Of a stretch of 64,000 nt of DNA, positions 23,276 through 34,241 are shown one piece after another. Origin of the DNA: Isoetes taiwanensis (taxonomy: Eukaryota > Streptophyta > Lycopodiopsida > Isoetales > Isoetaceae); contig JAJEKV010000027.1 of NCBI GenBank assembly GCA_021234155.1, positions 1,451,109-1,515,108 on the forward strand, in the 5' to 3' direction. A program made the position numbers and the translations under genes. The notes under the pieces were generated by a model. It saw only the letters and a program-made list of their open reading frames with translations, was not told the origin of the DNA and made no database searches. Every line of letters begins with the position of its first letter. The first letter of the stretch is position 1.

Positions 23276-24481
23276 TGTTGGAAGACGTATCAGCTATGGA
23301 CTGATACAAACCTGCAGCACAGAGTGAGCCAAAGCGAAAGCAAGAATGGAAGAGACACAATAGGAATAGAATAGGAACAATCTGGATGTTCTCTGTATTG
23401 CATGTAATCTATAAATACATGGAATAATATGACAGTGAAAGGCCAACAACCAGAAACAAAAGGCCAAAGGCCAGAGATGTACATGATGTATTTCAATGTA
23501 TCTAAGTATTAGATAATTTCGCCATCGAGGCTGGTGGCGCCGCCGAAAAATTTTCCGGCAGAATCCCGACCGCCTGAAAATATCAAACGTAATAAACACC
23601 TGGGCGAATTATGTACGTATACGTGGCATCTAGCTAGCAGGCTATGGCATCTTCTGCTGCACAGGAGTGCCGCTGTGCTTGCAATGTGAGTCCTTGAACA
23701 GAGTAGATCAATGAAATATCCTTGAAGATACATGCAAGATCGACAAGAAACAGTATGAAATCTAGGAAAAATAAACAAATTGATTTAAGAAGGTATGGAT
23801 CTCTGCAAAACAGAGGAAAACAGAGGTTTTGGAGCAATATATCTCAAAGAAAACCTTAATTAACAGTCAGTAAGCTTGGAAGAAAACGAATTCTGAACAT
23901 AATAATGGAAGAGCCCTGCTCAGTGCTGCCCCAAACAGTAGATAAAACAGATCTACCTATTTACAAGCATTTTATAGAGCCCTGCTTCCCCTGCTTTATA
24001 AAAAAGCTTCAGATTTTCCAACAAAAGTACCAATAGCAAACCCTGTTCCTGCAAAGAATCGGAAAAAGGCGGGGCTTCACGCAAGCAGTTAAGCTGCCAC
24101 TCCGGCATGGCCTCATACTACTCAGTACATTTGGACGCTCGCAAACTGCAGAATAACTTCAGCTGAAGAAAAATGAAGCTACTCCTTGGAATAGACGAGT
24201 TTAGAGGAATTTAACTACCTTTCTTCCTTCCACTTAGGATATGAAGCTATGAAGATCGGAAGCGCTTCACCACCACAAGGTGCTTCTCCATTCTGGAGCC
24301 ATGCGTTTAACAAAGGTCCCTTCTTGCAAGGCAAGAAGCAGAGAATGAGACGGCGGAAAATAGCGGCGCCGCTTTAAAAAAGGGGATATTTTATGGGTTA
24401 TAAAAGTTGCAAAATATAACAGTAATTTGCCCCAGGCATTTACTCTAACGTTTACTCTAATGTACAGCTTGAATTCTAACA
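23276..24481 (-). repeat. copia 5' LTR, split by an insertion
   Basis: 23276-23505 and 24454-24481 together align with the 260-bp LTR at the other end. A block of about 948 bp sits between them, replacing a few LTR bases. Confidence 0.88.
23506..24453. mobile_element. Unidentified 0.95-kb insertion in the LTR
   Basis: Absent from the sister LTR. Contains GC-rich patches near both ends (GGTGGCGCCGCCG at left, AGCGGCGCCGCT at right) and no protein that I recognise. No clear terminal inverted repeat or short target duplication; TTTACTCTAA is repeated beside the right junction. Confidence 0.5.
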
Positions 24482-24616
24482 CTTCGAAATATTTTCCAGA
24501 ACCAAATATTCCAGGTAAAGTGGTGAAGAGGCACAAATGATTGATTTTACTATACACGTGGAAGGAGATAAATGGTGGACCAATGTTATATTGAAATAGG
24601 GACATTGACGATTAAC

Positions 24617-27600
24617 ATGATGGCCCTTTTACAGGCATCTTCTGTCATTTCAGGAAACAGGCACATAGAGTCCAAGCTCACATACAAACGATTATTCCCC
24701 AGACCAAGGAAGGGCTTCTTTGCCTCAAGAACTAAGATGCAGGCAGCTGATGGGTCGTCCAATTCTTCATCCAGTGTAGCTCCGGATCTGTCAAGTGAGA
24801 GCCTGCTCAACCTTGTTCTTTTTTTCGTGTTAAACGACTCTTCACTGTTTTTCTTCTTTGGTCTCATGTCCAGGATGGGAAAGTAAAATAAAAAAGGCAA
24901 GATATGGGAAACCTGTAATTGTGGAGCCCAAGGGCAAGCACCTTGCATCTGTTGTTTGGCTTCATGGCCTTGGCGATAGTGGATACAGGTAACACGATGA
25001 AAGTAATGGTAGTCACATTTAATTGTTTGCCTCGATTTAAGTGAAATCCATAGATGGAGAATGACGTAAATGATAGGTAGCTCTATATCAAGCACAAAAA
25101 AGGTGAGTGCATATTTAAGATAGAATCCAAAGAGGCACGACTCTTCCCTGGATGTACGTGAGGTCATATGATGATTTAAGATCATAGGCTGAACAATTTG
25201 AACACTTCACCTTGGCCTACATTCATTATATCCACAATCTTCAAATGATCCCTATTTGCCCTAATCTTCTTCTTGGAAGCGTGTTTGCCACATTTCCACT
25301 ACCATGTCATTCGTTAACAGACTTGATAGCTACAAAACTTGCTCTCTTATAAAATGGAACTTCGGTTAGGCATGAAGCCTAGGATCTTTGGTCAAAGAAT
25401 CACAGTGCAGTAAGCTTAGTTCTTGCTATCGTTAATCCTTGCAAATTTCGGGCTAAATTACTTCTTGTGCTGCTGAGGTTGCAACCTGCTTCACTACCAG
25501 ATAATGCAGTGATTGGCTGCCTTCTGCATCTTCAATTAGTAAGCTTAAACATTTGTAGTTGGAGTCTGTTAAAGAGATGCTCCATTCAACTGGCTGCATC
25601 TCTTTTTACCTTCAAATCCACTTGGTGATAAGAACCTTTTGGTCAGCAGGAAGTGGAACTAGCTCCTTCAGAATGACTCCAATTTTGAATTCATTGCGTC
25701 AAATGCCTATGGGCCGCTTCAACTATCAGCGTCTCTCCCTGCTCCATAACCAAGTGTTCTTGAGGGTGCTTGTGACTTCTTCTTGTAGGTGCAGATTCCA
25801 CTGCCTTAGTGTTTCCTTGTTGAAGGATAGAACTAGATATTGAGTTGGCCACTACTATTATTAGTCTTAATCATGAAGAAAGAGAGAGAAATGATAACTA
25901 CCATTTCTTTTTTTTTGAAAGCAAGACTTTTATATTTTTATTAATGATGACATGTAAATACATCTATTTGTGGCTCCATAGTAGCCTGATATCCTAAGCA
26001 TTTCAGCACAATCCACCCAAGTGTGAAGTAAAAGGTAAGAACACCATTATACAATCCATCTCCAAGACTGATCCTGATATACCTGAAGAAGATACCCTTT
26101 TAATATCCACCTCTGAAAATGCAGTGGACAAGAACAAAGAAAGTGGGAGCTTCATCCCTCGCGTTAACTCGGCCATACTCAATCTATACCACAGTACTAC
26201 TGGAAGAATGCAAATCCTTTTCCAATTTCTCATACTAAAGAGTATTTTCACAATCTTCCTTAGGATATAGATGCAAAGGCCTCTCCCAATGGAGTTTGCA
26301 ATGGTTTGCTATTCCCTACGCTCTACCAACTAGAAGAAAAGATAAAGTCCCCAAAAAAAAAACCCCTGGCTGAGCTCATAACCAACCATTCAACCAGCAA
26401 GCAGCTATAAGAAGATGTGGTCCTCCGTCCAATGTCCCACGTAGAATCACATTCCTTGAGGCGCATTGCTTTCGTGGCAGACTTTCCTGATATCCACACC
26501 TCCTTCCAGCTGGGATGGAAGAGGGCCAACATGAGAGAACTAGACTCTATGCAAGTTACATGCACTCCACATCTAAAACAATCAGGGCTAGACCGAAGCA
26601 AAACAGTGCTGCCACATGCACCCAAATACCTCCACAACAAAAGAGCATCGCTGAAGCTAAAGTCCACTATTCTTGAAGAGTCTCCCCCACACAAAGAGGA
26701 CTGCTCAAGGACTAGCACACTAAATATATCTCAAGACTATTCCACCCCGAGATAAAACTACTGCAAGAATATTACACTTAGATGCTGGCTGAATAAATCT
26801 AATGCGCTCTTCTCGTGAGCCCAATCTGTAGCAGATAAGAATCAAGACATACCCAAGATGAATCTAATGTAGCAGGGAAATCGGCTAATAGGACTGGGCA
26901 GTCTAGTTCATGTTTGCCCCAACTTAATAGCAATGCAATAACGCATGATCCTTGAAAAAGAAAGTGTCCTTCATGTTTACAACGAAGAAACTCAATCAAC
27001 TAGTATTGCTCTAACATTTTTCCACGGTGGGAACCAAAACCCAGGATATGTTGAAGTCCATAAGCTGCAATGTATGCATCAAATCCTTGCTGCAACCGTC
27101 TAAAAACCCTCTGAGCTGCAGTGAGTGCAGCAAATCCTTACTACAGTGAGGACAGTCTAGAAAGCTACAACCATCCTAAATCCGAGAAAGGAATCTGGCC
27201 CAAGGCACATATCAAGAATGGTAATAAAGCATACCATTGTGATTGGTGCTCCTCCGTGGCAAGAACAGGGCTATCAAACAATTACCATTTTTAGCTACTG
27301 TATGTTCCCTTGGTATGTCATCAACATGAATGTAAAAAGGAAAAAGTTGCTGGTTCGGAGATGAGTTGTGAAAGCAAAACTTGTACAGGCATCCTCTTGC
27401 AGCCTGAAATCAGAATCTTATCTCTAGATGAACCTTCAATAGAGGTATGAATGCGGACTGCAAATAATGTCATTCGCTGTTAAATAACTCGTCTTTTACG
27501 TGATATGCTAATCTAGGAAATAAGATATAGGATGCGTGTAACTTTAAGACTTTAGCAACAAAATAAGGATTCAAACAAGGATTCGTCTTTTTGTATTCTG

Positions 27601-29203
27601 TTTTTCTGCAGTTGGGCTTCTATACTGAAGACTTTTCCTCTTCCAAACGTATGGTATTTTCTTTCCTATTTAAAAAATAAAAACAGAAAAGCTAATACTA
27701 TTTTTACCTTTAGAGTTGTTGCAAAAGCAAGACAGTTTGAGATATCAAGGTAGTCTTTAGAGAGAAAAGGAACTTTGGTGGAGACTTCAACCAATGTGCA
27801 ATGCTAGATAGGCCATTTAAATTCCTGTTTGTGCAGATTAGATAACGTCAATCTCATAAAGTTTTGTCTAGATGAAGGCATTATGTTTGCAAATTATCTA
27901 TCTTTAGTCACAAATAATGCTTGCGCATGTGAATGTAACTTTGAGAAGAGCGTGTGGACCTTCTTTGCCTCTCCAAATTACAATTACAGGGAGGTACAGC
28001 AGTACTTATGATCAAGATTTGAAGAGAGTAATCTCCCTGTTAGGCTTTTTTAATGTGCTTGAACATAACACACTGGGATACACAAGCAATTTAGGGCTGC
28101 ATCCGATTTGTTATTATGAAATAAGTGACTTGTGTCTGTTATATCTTGTAAGATTAATTGCCTTTTTCTGATGCATTTGATCAGATTAAGTGGATTGTTC
28201 CAACAGCTCCAACTCGTCCTGTAACAGTCAATGGTGGATTTCCTTGCAATGCATGTATGTTAGTTTTCATTTTTCCCATCTTTCATTTTAATTATGAGGT
28301 AACAATATATGCTCTTGTATTGCAGGGTTTGACATTGGGGCCCTTTCAGCAGATGCACCTGATGATGTTGAAGGGCTTGATACATCTGCAGCCTTTGTTG
28401 CCAGCCTCCTGTCAAAGGAACCACCTGAAGGTACTCATTCAGTAGCGCGGGAGGATATTTAAAATGACCAAGTTGTTTTCATATTTATTCTATATATATA
28501 CACATAATGAAAATGGGGATCGCTTTAACTTTTTACTGAAGGATTCAAGGCATGGTAATACTTGTTGAAATGGCTGTTTTGGACCAGTTAAACGTGCCGT
28601 GGGAGGGTTTAGTCAAGGTGGCGCCACATCACTATACACAGCAACAAGATTCGCAATTGGAAAATATGGTGATGGTACACCATTTCATGGTCAAATTGAT
28701 GCCGCGGTTTCAATCAGTGGCTGGCTTCCTTGTGCTAAGTAGGTAACAATTTGCAATATCATAGTTCGTTGAAAAGTAGTATTGAGGCATTGGCACAATC
28801 TATACAGGCAGCTTAAAAGTCAGGTTTTAGAACTTGGGCCAACGGCCACAAAACCTCCGCTTTTTCTTGGTCATGGCACAAGTAAGTATGAGCGTGTGAT
28901 CTTCCATATGCTGATAGGTAGTATATGTCTAATTATTAGATTCCACCCAGGTGACTATGTCGTCTCTTACAAGTTTGGCGAGATGTCAGCAAATGCATTA
29001 CAAGCAGCAGGATTCACCACCACTTTCAAAACATATAGAGGGTGATTTTCTGGATGCAGGAGGTGTTTATTAAATGTAACTGAATTTCTTGTCTGATATT
29101 TGTTGGTGTGTGTAGGCTTGATCATTCCACTACTCCAGATGAACTAGACGATATATGTTCATGGTTGAGGAAGGAGTTACATTTTACTGATACCAGTAAA
29201 TAG
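24617..29203 (+). CDS. Acyl-protein thioesterase / carboxylesterase (alpha/beta hydrolase)
   Basis: Nine exons by my splicing: 24617-24794, 24874-24988, 27612-27648, 28185-28254, 28326-28430, 28588-28738, 28808-28881, 28951-29041, 29116-29203. All junctions are GT-AG and keep phase; the sum is 909 nt, 302 aa plus stop. The Abhydrolase_2 core starts with KGKHLASVVWLHGLGDSG (oxyanion region) and contains WIVPTAPTRPVTVNGGFPC, the nucleophile elbow GGFSQGG (Ser177), HGTSD (Asp245) and GLDHST (His277), so the catalytic triad is complete. The family hydrolyses thioester-linked acyl groups on proteins, or small esters. Residues 1 to about 60 are an extra leader rich in Ser, Arg and Lys with no acidic start, resembling an organelle transit peptide; ATG at 24737 is the alternative start if the leader is not used. 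Intron 2 (2.6 kb) holds a LINE fragment. The copia element sits immediately upstream and the leader lies in the sequence duplicated around it. Confidence 0.9.
25905..27000 (-). mobile_element. LINE fragment in thioesterase intron 2
   Basis: The left edge on the plus strand is a T-run followed by GAAAGCAAGACTTTTATATT, the reverse complement of a plant LINE poly(A) end. Minus-strand frames at 26003-26251, 26323-26718 and 26799-26999 follow in 5'-to-3' order and look like broken C-terminal LINE ORF2 sequence, but no catalytic motif survives. It is antisense to the host gene. Confidence 0.5.
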
Positions 29204-30359
29204 AAATTACCCTGATTTTGGAAGGGCATTTAATATTGAAGATGTAGAAAGGGCAAGCAACAAATTGCAGCAGAAAAGTACATGACGAGGTTATTTTAGA
29301 TTTTGAGTCATTTGAAACCAAGAATTTCAAATATTGTCATTATATTTTGTCATTCATATGAACAGATTATCATCATGCCTTTGCTTGGGGCAAAAAAGTA
29401 CATGACGAGGTTATTTTAGATTTTGAGTCATTTGAAACCAAGAATTTTAAAATATTGTCATTATATTTTGTCATTCATATGAACAGATTATCATGATGCC
29501 TTTGCTTGTGGATCTGGGGCATGGAATGGAAGGCGCATTCATACAAATTATAAAACACCCTGTTACTTACAAGACTGCATACCTAGCCTCATATTGGTCA
29601 ATTGATTTGAACAATTTTGCATGTTAGATTGTACATAAAGCCCTCCTTTGTGCATCCTTAGTTCCTTCTTTTCATGCGTAGTGCATTCTTAACAATTATA
29701 GAGCAGCTATTTTGTGAAGGCAAATTTTGTTTTGAAGAATGACGGAATAGAGTCTCTTGTGCTACACCAGCCATGTTTAGGATGATTGTATTCTATGTAT
29801 AGTCAAAACCATGGCGGCCAAAGCATGTATAGCAATGCAGTTGTCTGTATAGAGTAGAAACCATTACCATGGATATTGCAAATACCTGGATTTTAGCTTC
29901 TTTTAATACTCAAAAAATGATTATGGAATTCTTACCTTTCTATGTACCTTCTATCAGCTGTTTGGCTGCATTCCTCCTCCCTTCATAGCTCTTTTTATCT
30001 AGCAAATCTACTATTTGGTCCGTATTAGACAAGTCCATGTTATGCGTGATGGTCAGATTCGATTGACTAGAACTTGGGGCATCTCTTGTAGCTTTTGGAT
30101 TCTCTTCGGCTATGGATTCCAATTTCAGAGGTGGTTTCAACATCTTATCTAGAGTATCAAGGAAACATTTGAGAAAGCTTATTCAGAGTATCAAGGAAAA
30201 GTAAAGCTTATCTAGAGTATCAAGGAAAGATTTGAGAAAGCTGCATATTTTGTCATTGTGTTCAAAGGCAATTAGTGTGCTTCCCTTGCATAAGGTCAAC
30301 TCTAGATGTTGTCCCTACAGAAAAGCAACAGCCATCCAGAGGCACTAATTGATTGACAA
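29204..30359. other. Thioesterase 3' region, no further gene
   Basis: Contains the 3' untranslated region and a tandem repeat. A short minus-strand frame at 29940-30143 (..NTDQIVDLLDKKSYEGRRNAAKQLIEGT) reads like a protein exon, but I cannot assign it. Confidence 0.35.
29275..29514. repeat. 120-bp tandem duplication
   Basis: Two copies with a period of 120 bp (AAAGTACATGACGAGG at 29276 and 29396), nearly identical, just after the thioesterase stop codon. Confidence 0.85.
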
Positions 30360-30457
30360 TATAATAGCAAAATCAACCTAGAATTAAGCAAGTTTGACAA
30401 GATCTCGAGTTGCCAGGAGGGTCAACTCGGCAGGCTTGTCACATTTGGTATCAGATC
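30360..30457 (+). mobile_element. LTR 3' end plus primer site fragment
   Basis: AACCTAGAATTAAGCAAG.. to CTTGTCACA (30443), followed by TGGTATCAGATC (30446-30457), a one-base variant of the initiator tRNA-Met primer site. The same LTR end occurs at 34150-34227, so this is a fragment of a third member of that family. Confidence 0.7.
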
Positions 30458-30907
30458 CAAACCCTGTAGCAGGAGTGATTGGGTGAACCTCGTATGCGCA
30501 TACCCTTCCACAGCCTAACCCTATAGTAGGAGTGATTGGGTGATATCTGGCACTGGAGGACCTCTTACCATATGTTCTAAGAGTTGACATAGCATCCTCG
30601 CGAGGAGAACTACGCCCGTTATTGCAAAGCACAAGAATACCACAGAGAAACACAGATGAACATGAGCATGGCGAAGCAACCTAGACCATCGAACCTGAAA
30701 GCCCGACCTCGGAGGATCCAAGAGGTAATAAAATACCAATACAACAACTTAGACACTTTACAGTTATACATTTTAGGCTATCATTGCTCCACGTCATAAC
30801 CAAATTCAAAAGCCCACATATGCTTCATATTGCTCTCCTTGTATTCATGTAGACTTGTCTTAATCTTTGAACATATCTAGATTTAATCCCATGCCCATAT
30901 ATCTTCA

Positions 30908-32800
30908 CTAGTAATGGTGCCCAGTGTTGCTGGGCATAAGTTGAGAGCCTGTAAATGCTTTGGGATGCAGTGAGAAAAGCCCTATCCCTTTCCCTTTTGC
31001 TCTATCCCGCATTTCATTTTTTCTTATTTTCTCTACTTTTTTTTTCCTTTTCTTTTTTTTTTGTCTCGTCTTTCTCACATGTTTCCTTGTTTTCCCATCC
31101 CTTTCCTTCCTCCTTCCCCTGCTCCTTATAACCTTTTTTCCCTTCCCTTTTTGCTCCTTTCTCCACCTTTTTCCCTCTTCTCTTTTTTCTTTGCCCCTTT
31201 TCCCTTCCCCTTTCTTTTTTTTTTTTATGCCTTCTCTTTTCCCCACCCTTTTTCCATGTCTTCCTTTTTCTCAAACCTTTTACTTTTCGCCCTTTTCCAT
31301 GCCTATTTTCCCTTCTCTTTTCCTCCTTTTCCCACTCTTTTTCCTCCTTTTTTTTGTGTGGCCTTTTCCTTCCATTTTTCTTTTCTCCCTCCCGTTTTCC
31401 ATGCCTTTTTACCTTCCCTTTTCCATCTCCTCACCCTTTCCCTCTTTCCCTTTTCCATGTTCCTTTTTTCTCTTCCTTTTTCCATTTTCCTTATTTTTTT
31501 TTCCCGCCTCTCTCTCTTTTCCCCCCTTTTCCATTCTTTTTTTTTTTTTCTATTTTCTTTTTCCATGCCCCTTTTTCCCACCTTTTTTCTTCTTTTTATT
31601 TTTCCCGTGCTTCCTTTTCCTCCTTTACCCACCCTTTCACTCTTCAGGTGCAATTTTTCCCTTCTTTCAACCCTTCCTTTTTCTTTTCTCTTTTCCTTTC
31701 TTCATGTCCTTTTTCCCTTTCCCTCCCCTCCATCACTCCCCTGCTTCCCTTTCCCTTTCCCTTTTTTTTTCCATTTCCTTTTCTTGATGGATTTTTTCTT
31801 TCCGTTTTCCTCCTTTGCCGATCCTTTTCGTGTGCACTTTTTCCCTTTCTTTCCTTTTCCTTTTCCCTTTTTCCATGCATTTTGCACATTTGTTTTATTC
31901 TCTTATTTCCTATACCCATTTTCCTCTTTTTTCCACCCTTTCTCTTGCCCCTTTTCTTTTCCCTTTTTTCTTTTTTTCCCTTTCTTCACCATTTTCCTCT
32001 TCCCTTTTCTCTCATGCCCTCCCCCCCTTCCCTTTTCTTTCCCTCTTTCTTTTTCCCTGTGACCTTTACCTAGGTTCCCTTCCTCTTTTCCCTTTCCTTT
32101 TCTTTCTTCTCACTTTCCCTTTTTCTATGCCCCTTTTATCTTTTCCCTCTCCCCATCCTTTTGTTCCCCTTGTCCCTTCCATTTTCCTCATTTTTCCAAC
32201 CTTTCACTCTTCCCCTTTTCTTGATGCATTTTTTCCCTTCCCTTTCCCTCTCTTTTTTTTTTCCTTTTCCTTTCCCTTCCTTTTTTCTCTTTCCTCAACG
32301 CTTCTCTTTTTCCCCCTTTTCCCATGCTCCTTCCTTTTCCCATGCTTTTTTTCTCCTCCCCTTTTCCATGATTTTTTTCTCCTTCATTTTCTCCTTTTTT
32401 CAACCTTTTCCTCTTTCCTTCTTTTTTTTCATGCCCTTTCCATTTACCTTTTCCACTTTATCTCTTCCTCCTTCCCTCGTGCCCTTTTCCCAGGTTCCCT
32501 TTCCCTTTTTCGTTTTCCATGTCTTTTTCTCTTCTCTTATCCCCACCCTTTTCCCTTTTCCTTTTACCCTTTTCCCTTTTCCCCATGCCTTTTTGCCCTT
32601 CACATTCTCTCTTTCCACTTCCCTTTTCCTTTTCCCCCTTTTCATTTACCCTTTCCCCTTAAGAGATCGAAGCATGACCAATCACAGTGTTGGTAAGTCG
32701 TGCAATAAATCTAGGCCTTCGGATGCATCCAGATGATCTCGGCCATTCAAATTAGGGCTCGATGCACTACACACTTACGGTATAACATTATAATATAAGA
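30908..32800 (-). mobile_element. Non-autonomous Helitron with polypyrimidine body
   Basis: On the minus strand it starts TCTTATATTATAATG after an A and ends with the hairpin GCCCAGCAACACTGGGC, then ACCATTA, CTAG and a host T: exact Helitron termini. The length is 1893 bp. About 1.7 kb (30985-32660) is almost pure C/T on the plus strand, made of degenerate short TTTTCC/CCTTTT units with scattered ATG. It is inserted in an LTR whose uninterrupted paralogue near 35975-36000 shows the empty site, with no target duplication. Long Phe/Pro/Ser and Lys/Arg/Gly open frames here are by-products of base composition. Confidence 0.9.
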
Positions 32801-33009
32801 TAAAATCCCTTATGGTTTTTATTAATTCTTAATAAAAACTCACCTCCTTAGCTTAGAATCGATTTGACACAATTAATGTGAGCTCTCGAAAACCAAGTGC
32901 AGACTTTATTATCCTTGCTACCAAATGCCCTTTCCTATCCAATGCTTGAACTAGGGTATCCCTTAGGCTCCATCTCTAGGAGCTAAAAATCACCTTCCAT
33001 AGGCAAAAT

Positions 33010-33262
33010 CCACTTCCATAAAGGTAAAAACCTTGCTTACAAGCTTTCCACGCACGCATGCATCCAAGCTGCCTGCCAAGCATGTATACATACGTACATA
33101 AGAGCATATTGGCCCATGAAGTGGCCAGGACCGTTACAATAAAACCTTTGGCAAATCCACTTCCATAAAGGTAAGAACTTTGCTTATGAGCTCTCCATGC
33201 ATGCATGCATACGTACATAAATACATATATAATGGCCCATCAAGTGGCCAGGACCGTTACAA
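33010..33262. repeat. Tandem duplication in LTR start
   Basis: The first roughly 125 bases of the LTR (from TGTAACGGTCCTGGCC on the minus strand through the GGAAGTGGATTTTGCC region) occur twice in a row. A related single copy lies in plus orientation at 34606-34713. Confidence 0.75.
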
Positions 33263-33670
33263 TCTTCCCATTTTAAATTTAACCCATGTCCTCATGGGTC
33301 GATCATAGATTTACTGAAGCATTCTTTGATTCAAAATTCTCAAAACTAGCATAGCTCTAGCTCAAATCAAAACATCATCTTAGAAATACAACTGCTATCC
33401 ATCTTACTAAACACGCCGCGAGAAAAACACTTACCTCGACATCGTCAAAAGTTGCTTCCATTGCTCATATTGACAATTTCCTTTTAGCACCTTCATAGTT
33501 CATACTAACCACCTTTAGATACTGCTTCTCCCTCTGAGGATACCATCTCCATATGTCACTGAAAAGAAAACCATTAACATTATGCAATCTCAACTTAATC
33601 TGTCATCCATAATGTCAACACCAAAAGTCAGCACCCAAAGATGGTGAGGTATTTCCCTCCTAACAGGGCC

Positions 33671-33680
33671 TATATATAGG
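33671..33680 (+). promoter_or_regulatory. TATA box in LTR
   Basis: TATATATAGG in a local GC context (GGGCC..CTGGCTG) inside the partial LTR; a plausible U3 promoter element. Confidence 0.45.
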
Positions 33681-34229
33681 CTGGCTGAGCTTTCCATTGT
33701 CCCGGAGCTATGGTTATGGACTTTTGGTATTTTGGCTATGTTCTTTGCTTCTGATGCTCATGCGTTATATTTCATTTGATCATGTTATCATTATTTAGCA
33801 CTGTATTCATATAGGATCTAGTGTATGGTTGCAGTTATATTCTTGTTGTCCAAGATTTTCAAGTTATTTTCATGAGGACTAACCCCAGTGAGTGCATGCA
33901 CAGTTAATCTGCAAGGCATTGATCAGGTTGATGGCGACAATGTAGTGGAAATCGTGATTGAGTTTTGGAGTCTTTTGTTTAGCTTGCTTAGCAGTTGTTT
34001 TGAGCATATATATTAAGAATATTGTGATAGTACATCCTTTGAATTTGTATTCTTTGATGGGTAGAGGAATTTATATTGTATCTCAGTGATGATGAGTTTA
34101 TAATAATGGTTTTAAGTTTCAACTGTACAGGAAGATCAAATTCTTCACCACCATTATCAACCTAGAATTAAGCAAGTTTGACAAGATCCCGAGTTGCCAG
34201 GAGGGTCAACTCGGCATGCTCGTCACAGT

Positions 34230-34241
34230 TGGTATCAGAGC
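34230..34241 (+). promoter_or_regulatory. Primer binding site (initiator tRNA-Met)
   Basis: TGGTATCAGAGC two bases after the LTR end TCACA. Confidence 0.85.

Larger units (their letters stand above)
18832..24481 (-). mobile_element. Ty1-copia LTR retrotransposon
   Basis: Complete structure on the minus strand: 5' LTR at right (23276-24481, itself interrupted), tRNA-Met primer site, gag, protease, integrase, reverse transcriptase and RNase H in copia order, polypurine tract, 3' LTR at left (18832-19091). Both LTRs start TGTT and end AACA. Frames are broken at several points, so it is not autonomous now. There is no 5-bp target-site duplication; both sides are flanked by a 255-bp copy of the thioesterase 5' region. 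Confidence 0.93.
30720..33640 (-). mobile_element. Small non-autonomous LTR element, minus copy, split by Helitron
   Basis: Minus-strand order: internal region (33640 to 33263), then the LTR beginning TGTAACGGTCCTGG at 33262 and continuing left to about 32801, then after the Helitron from 30907 to about 30720. The internal region aligns base by base with the plus-strand internal region at 34228-34605, and the LTR with 34606-36150. There is no gag or pol, so this is a TRIM/LARD-like parasite of an unknown helper. Confidence 0.7.

Noticed and set aside
24572-25185. 199-aa antisense frame overlapping thioesterase exons 1 and 2
   Set aside because: Complement of the real exons and intron; the spliced sense frame has a full family match.
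30960-32736. Long Phe/Pro/Ser-rich open frames on the plus strand and Lys/Arg/Gly-rich ones on the minus strand (up to 333 aa)
   Set aside because: They arise because a nearly pure pyrimidine tract contains no stop codons; composition is extreme, frames overlap in all registers, and the region is a Helitron body.
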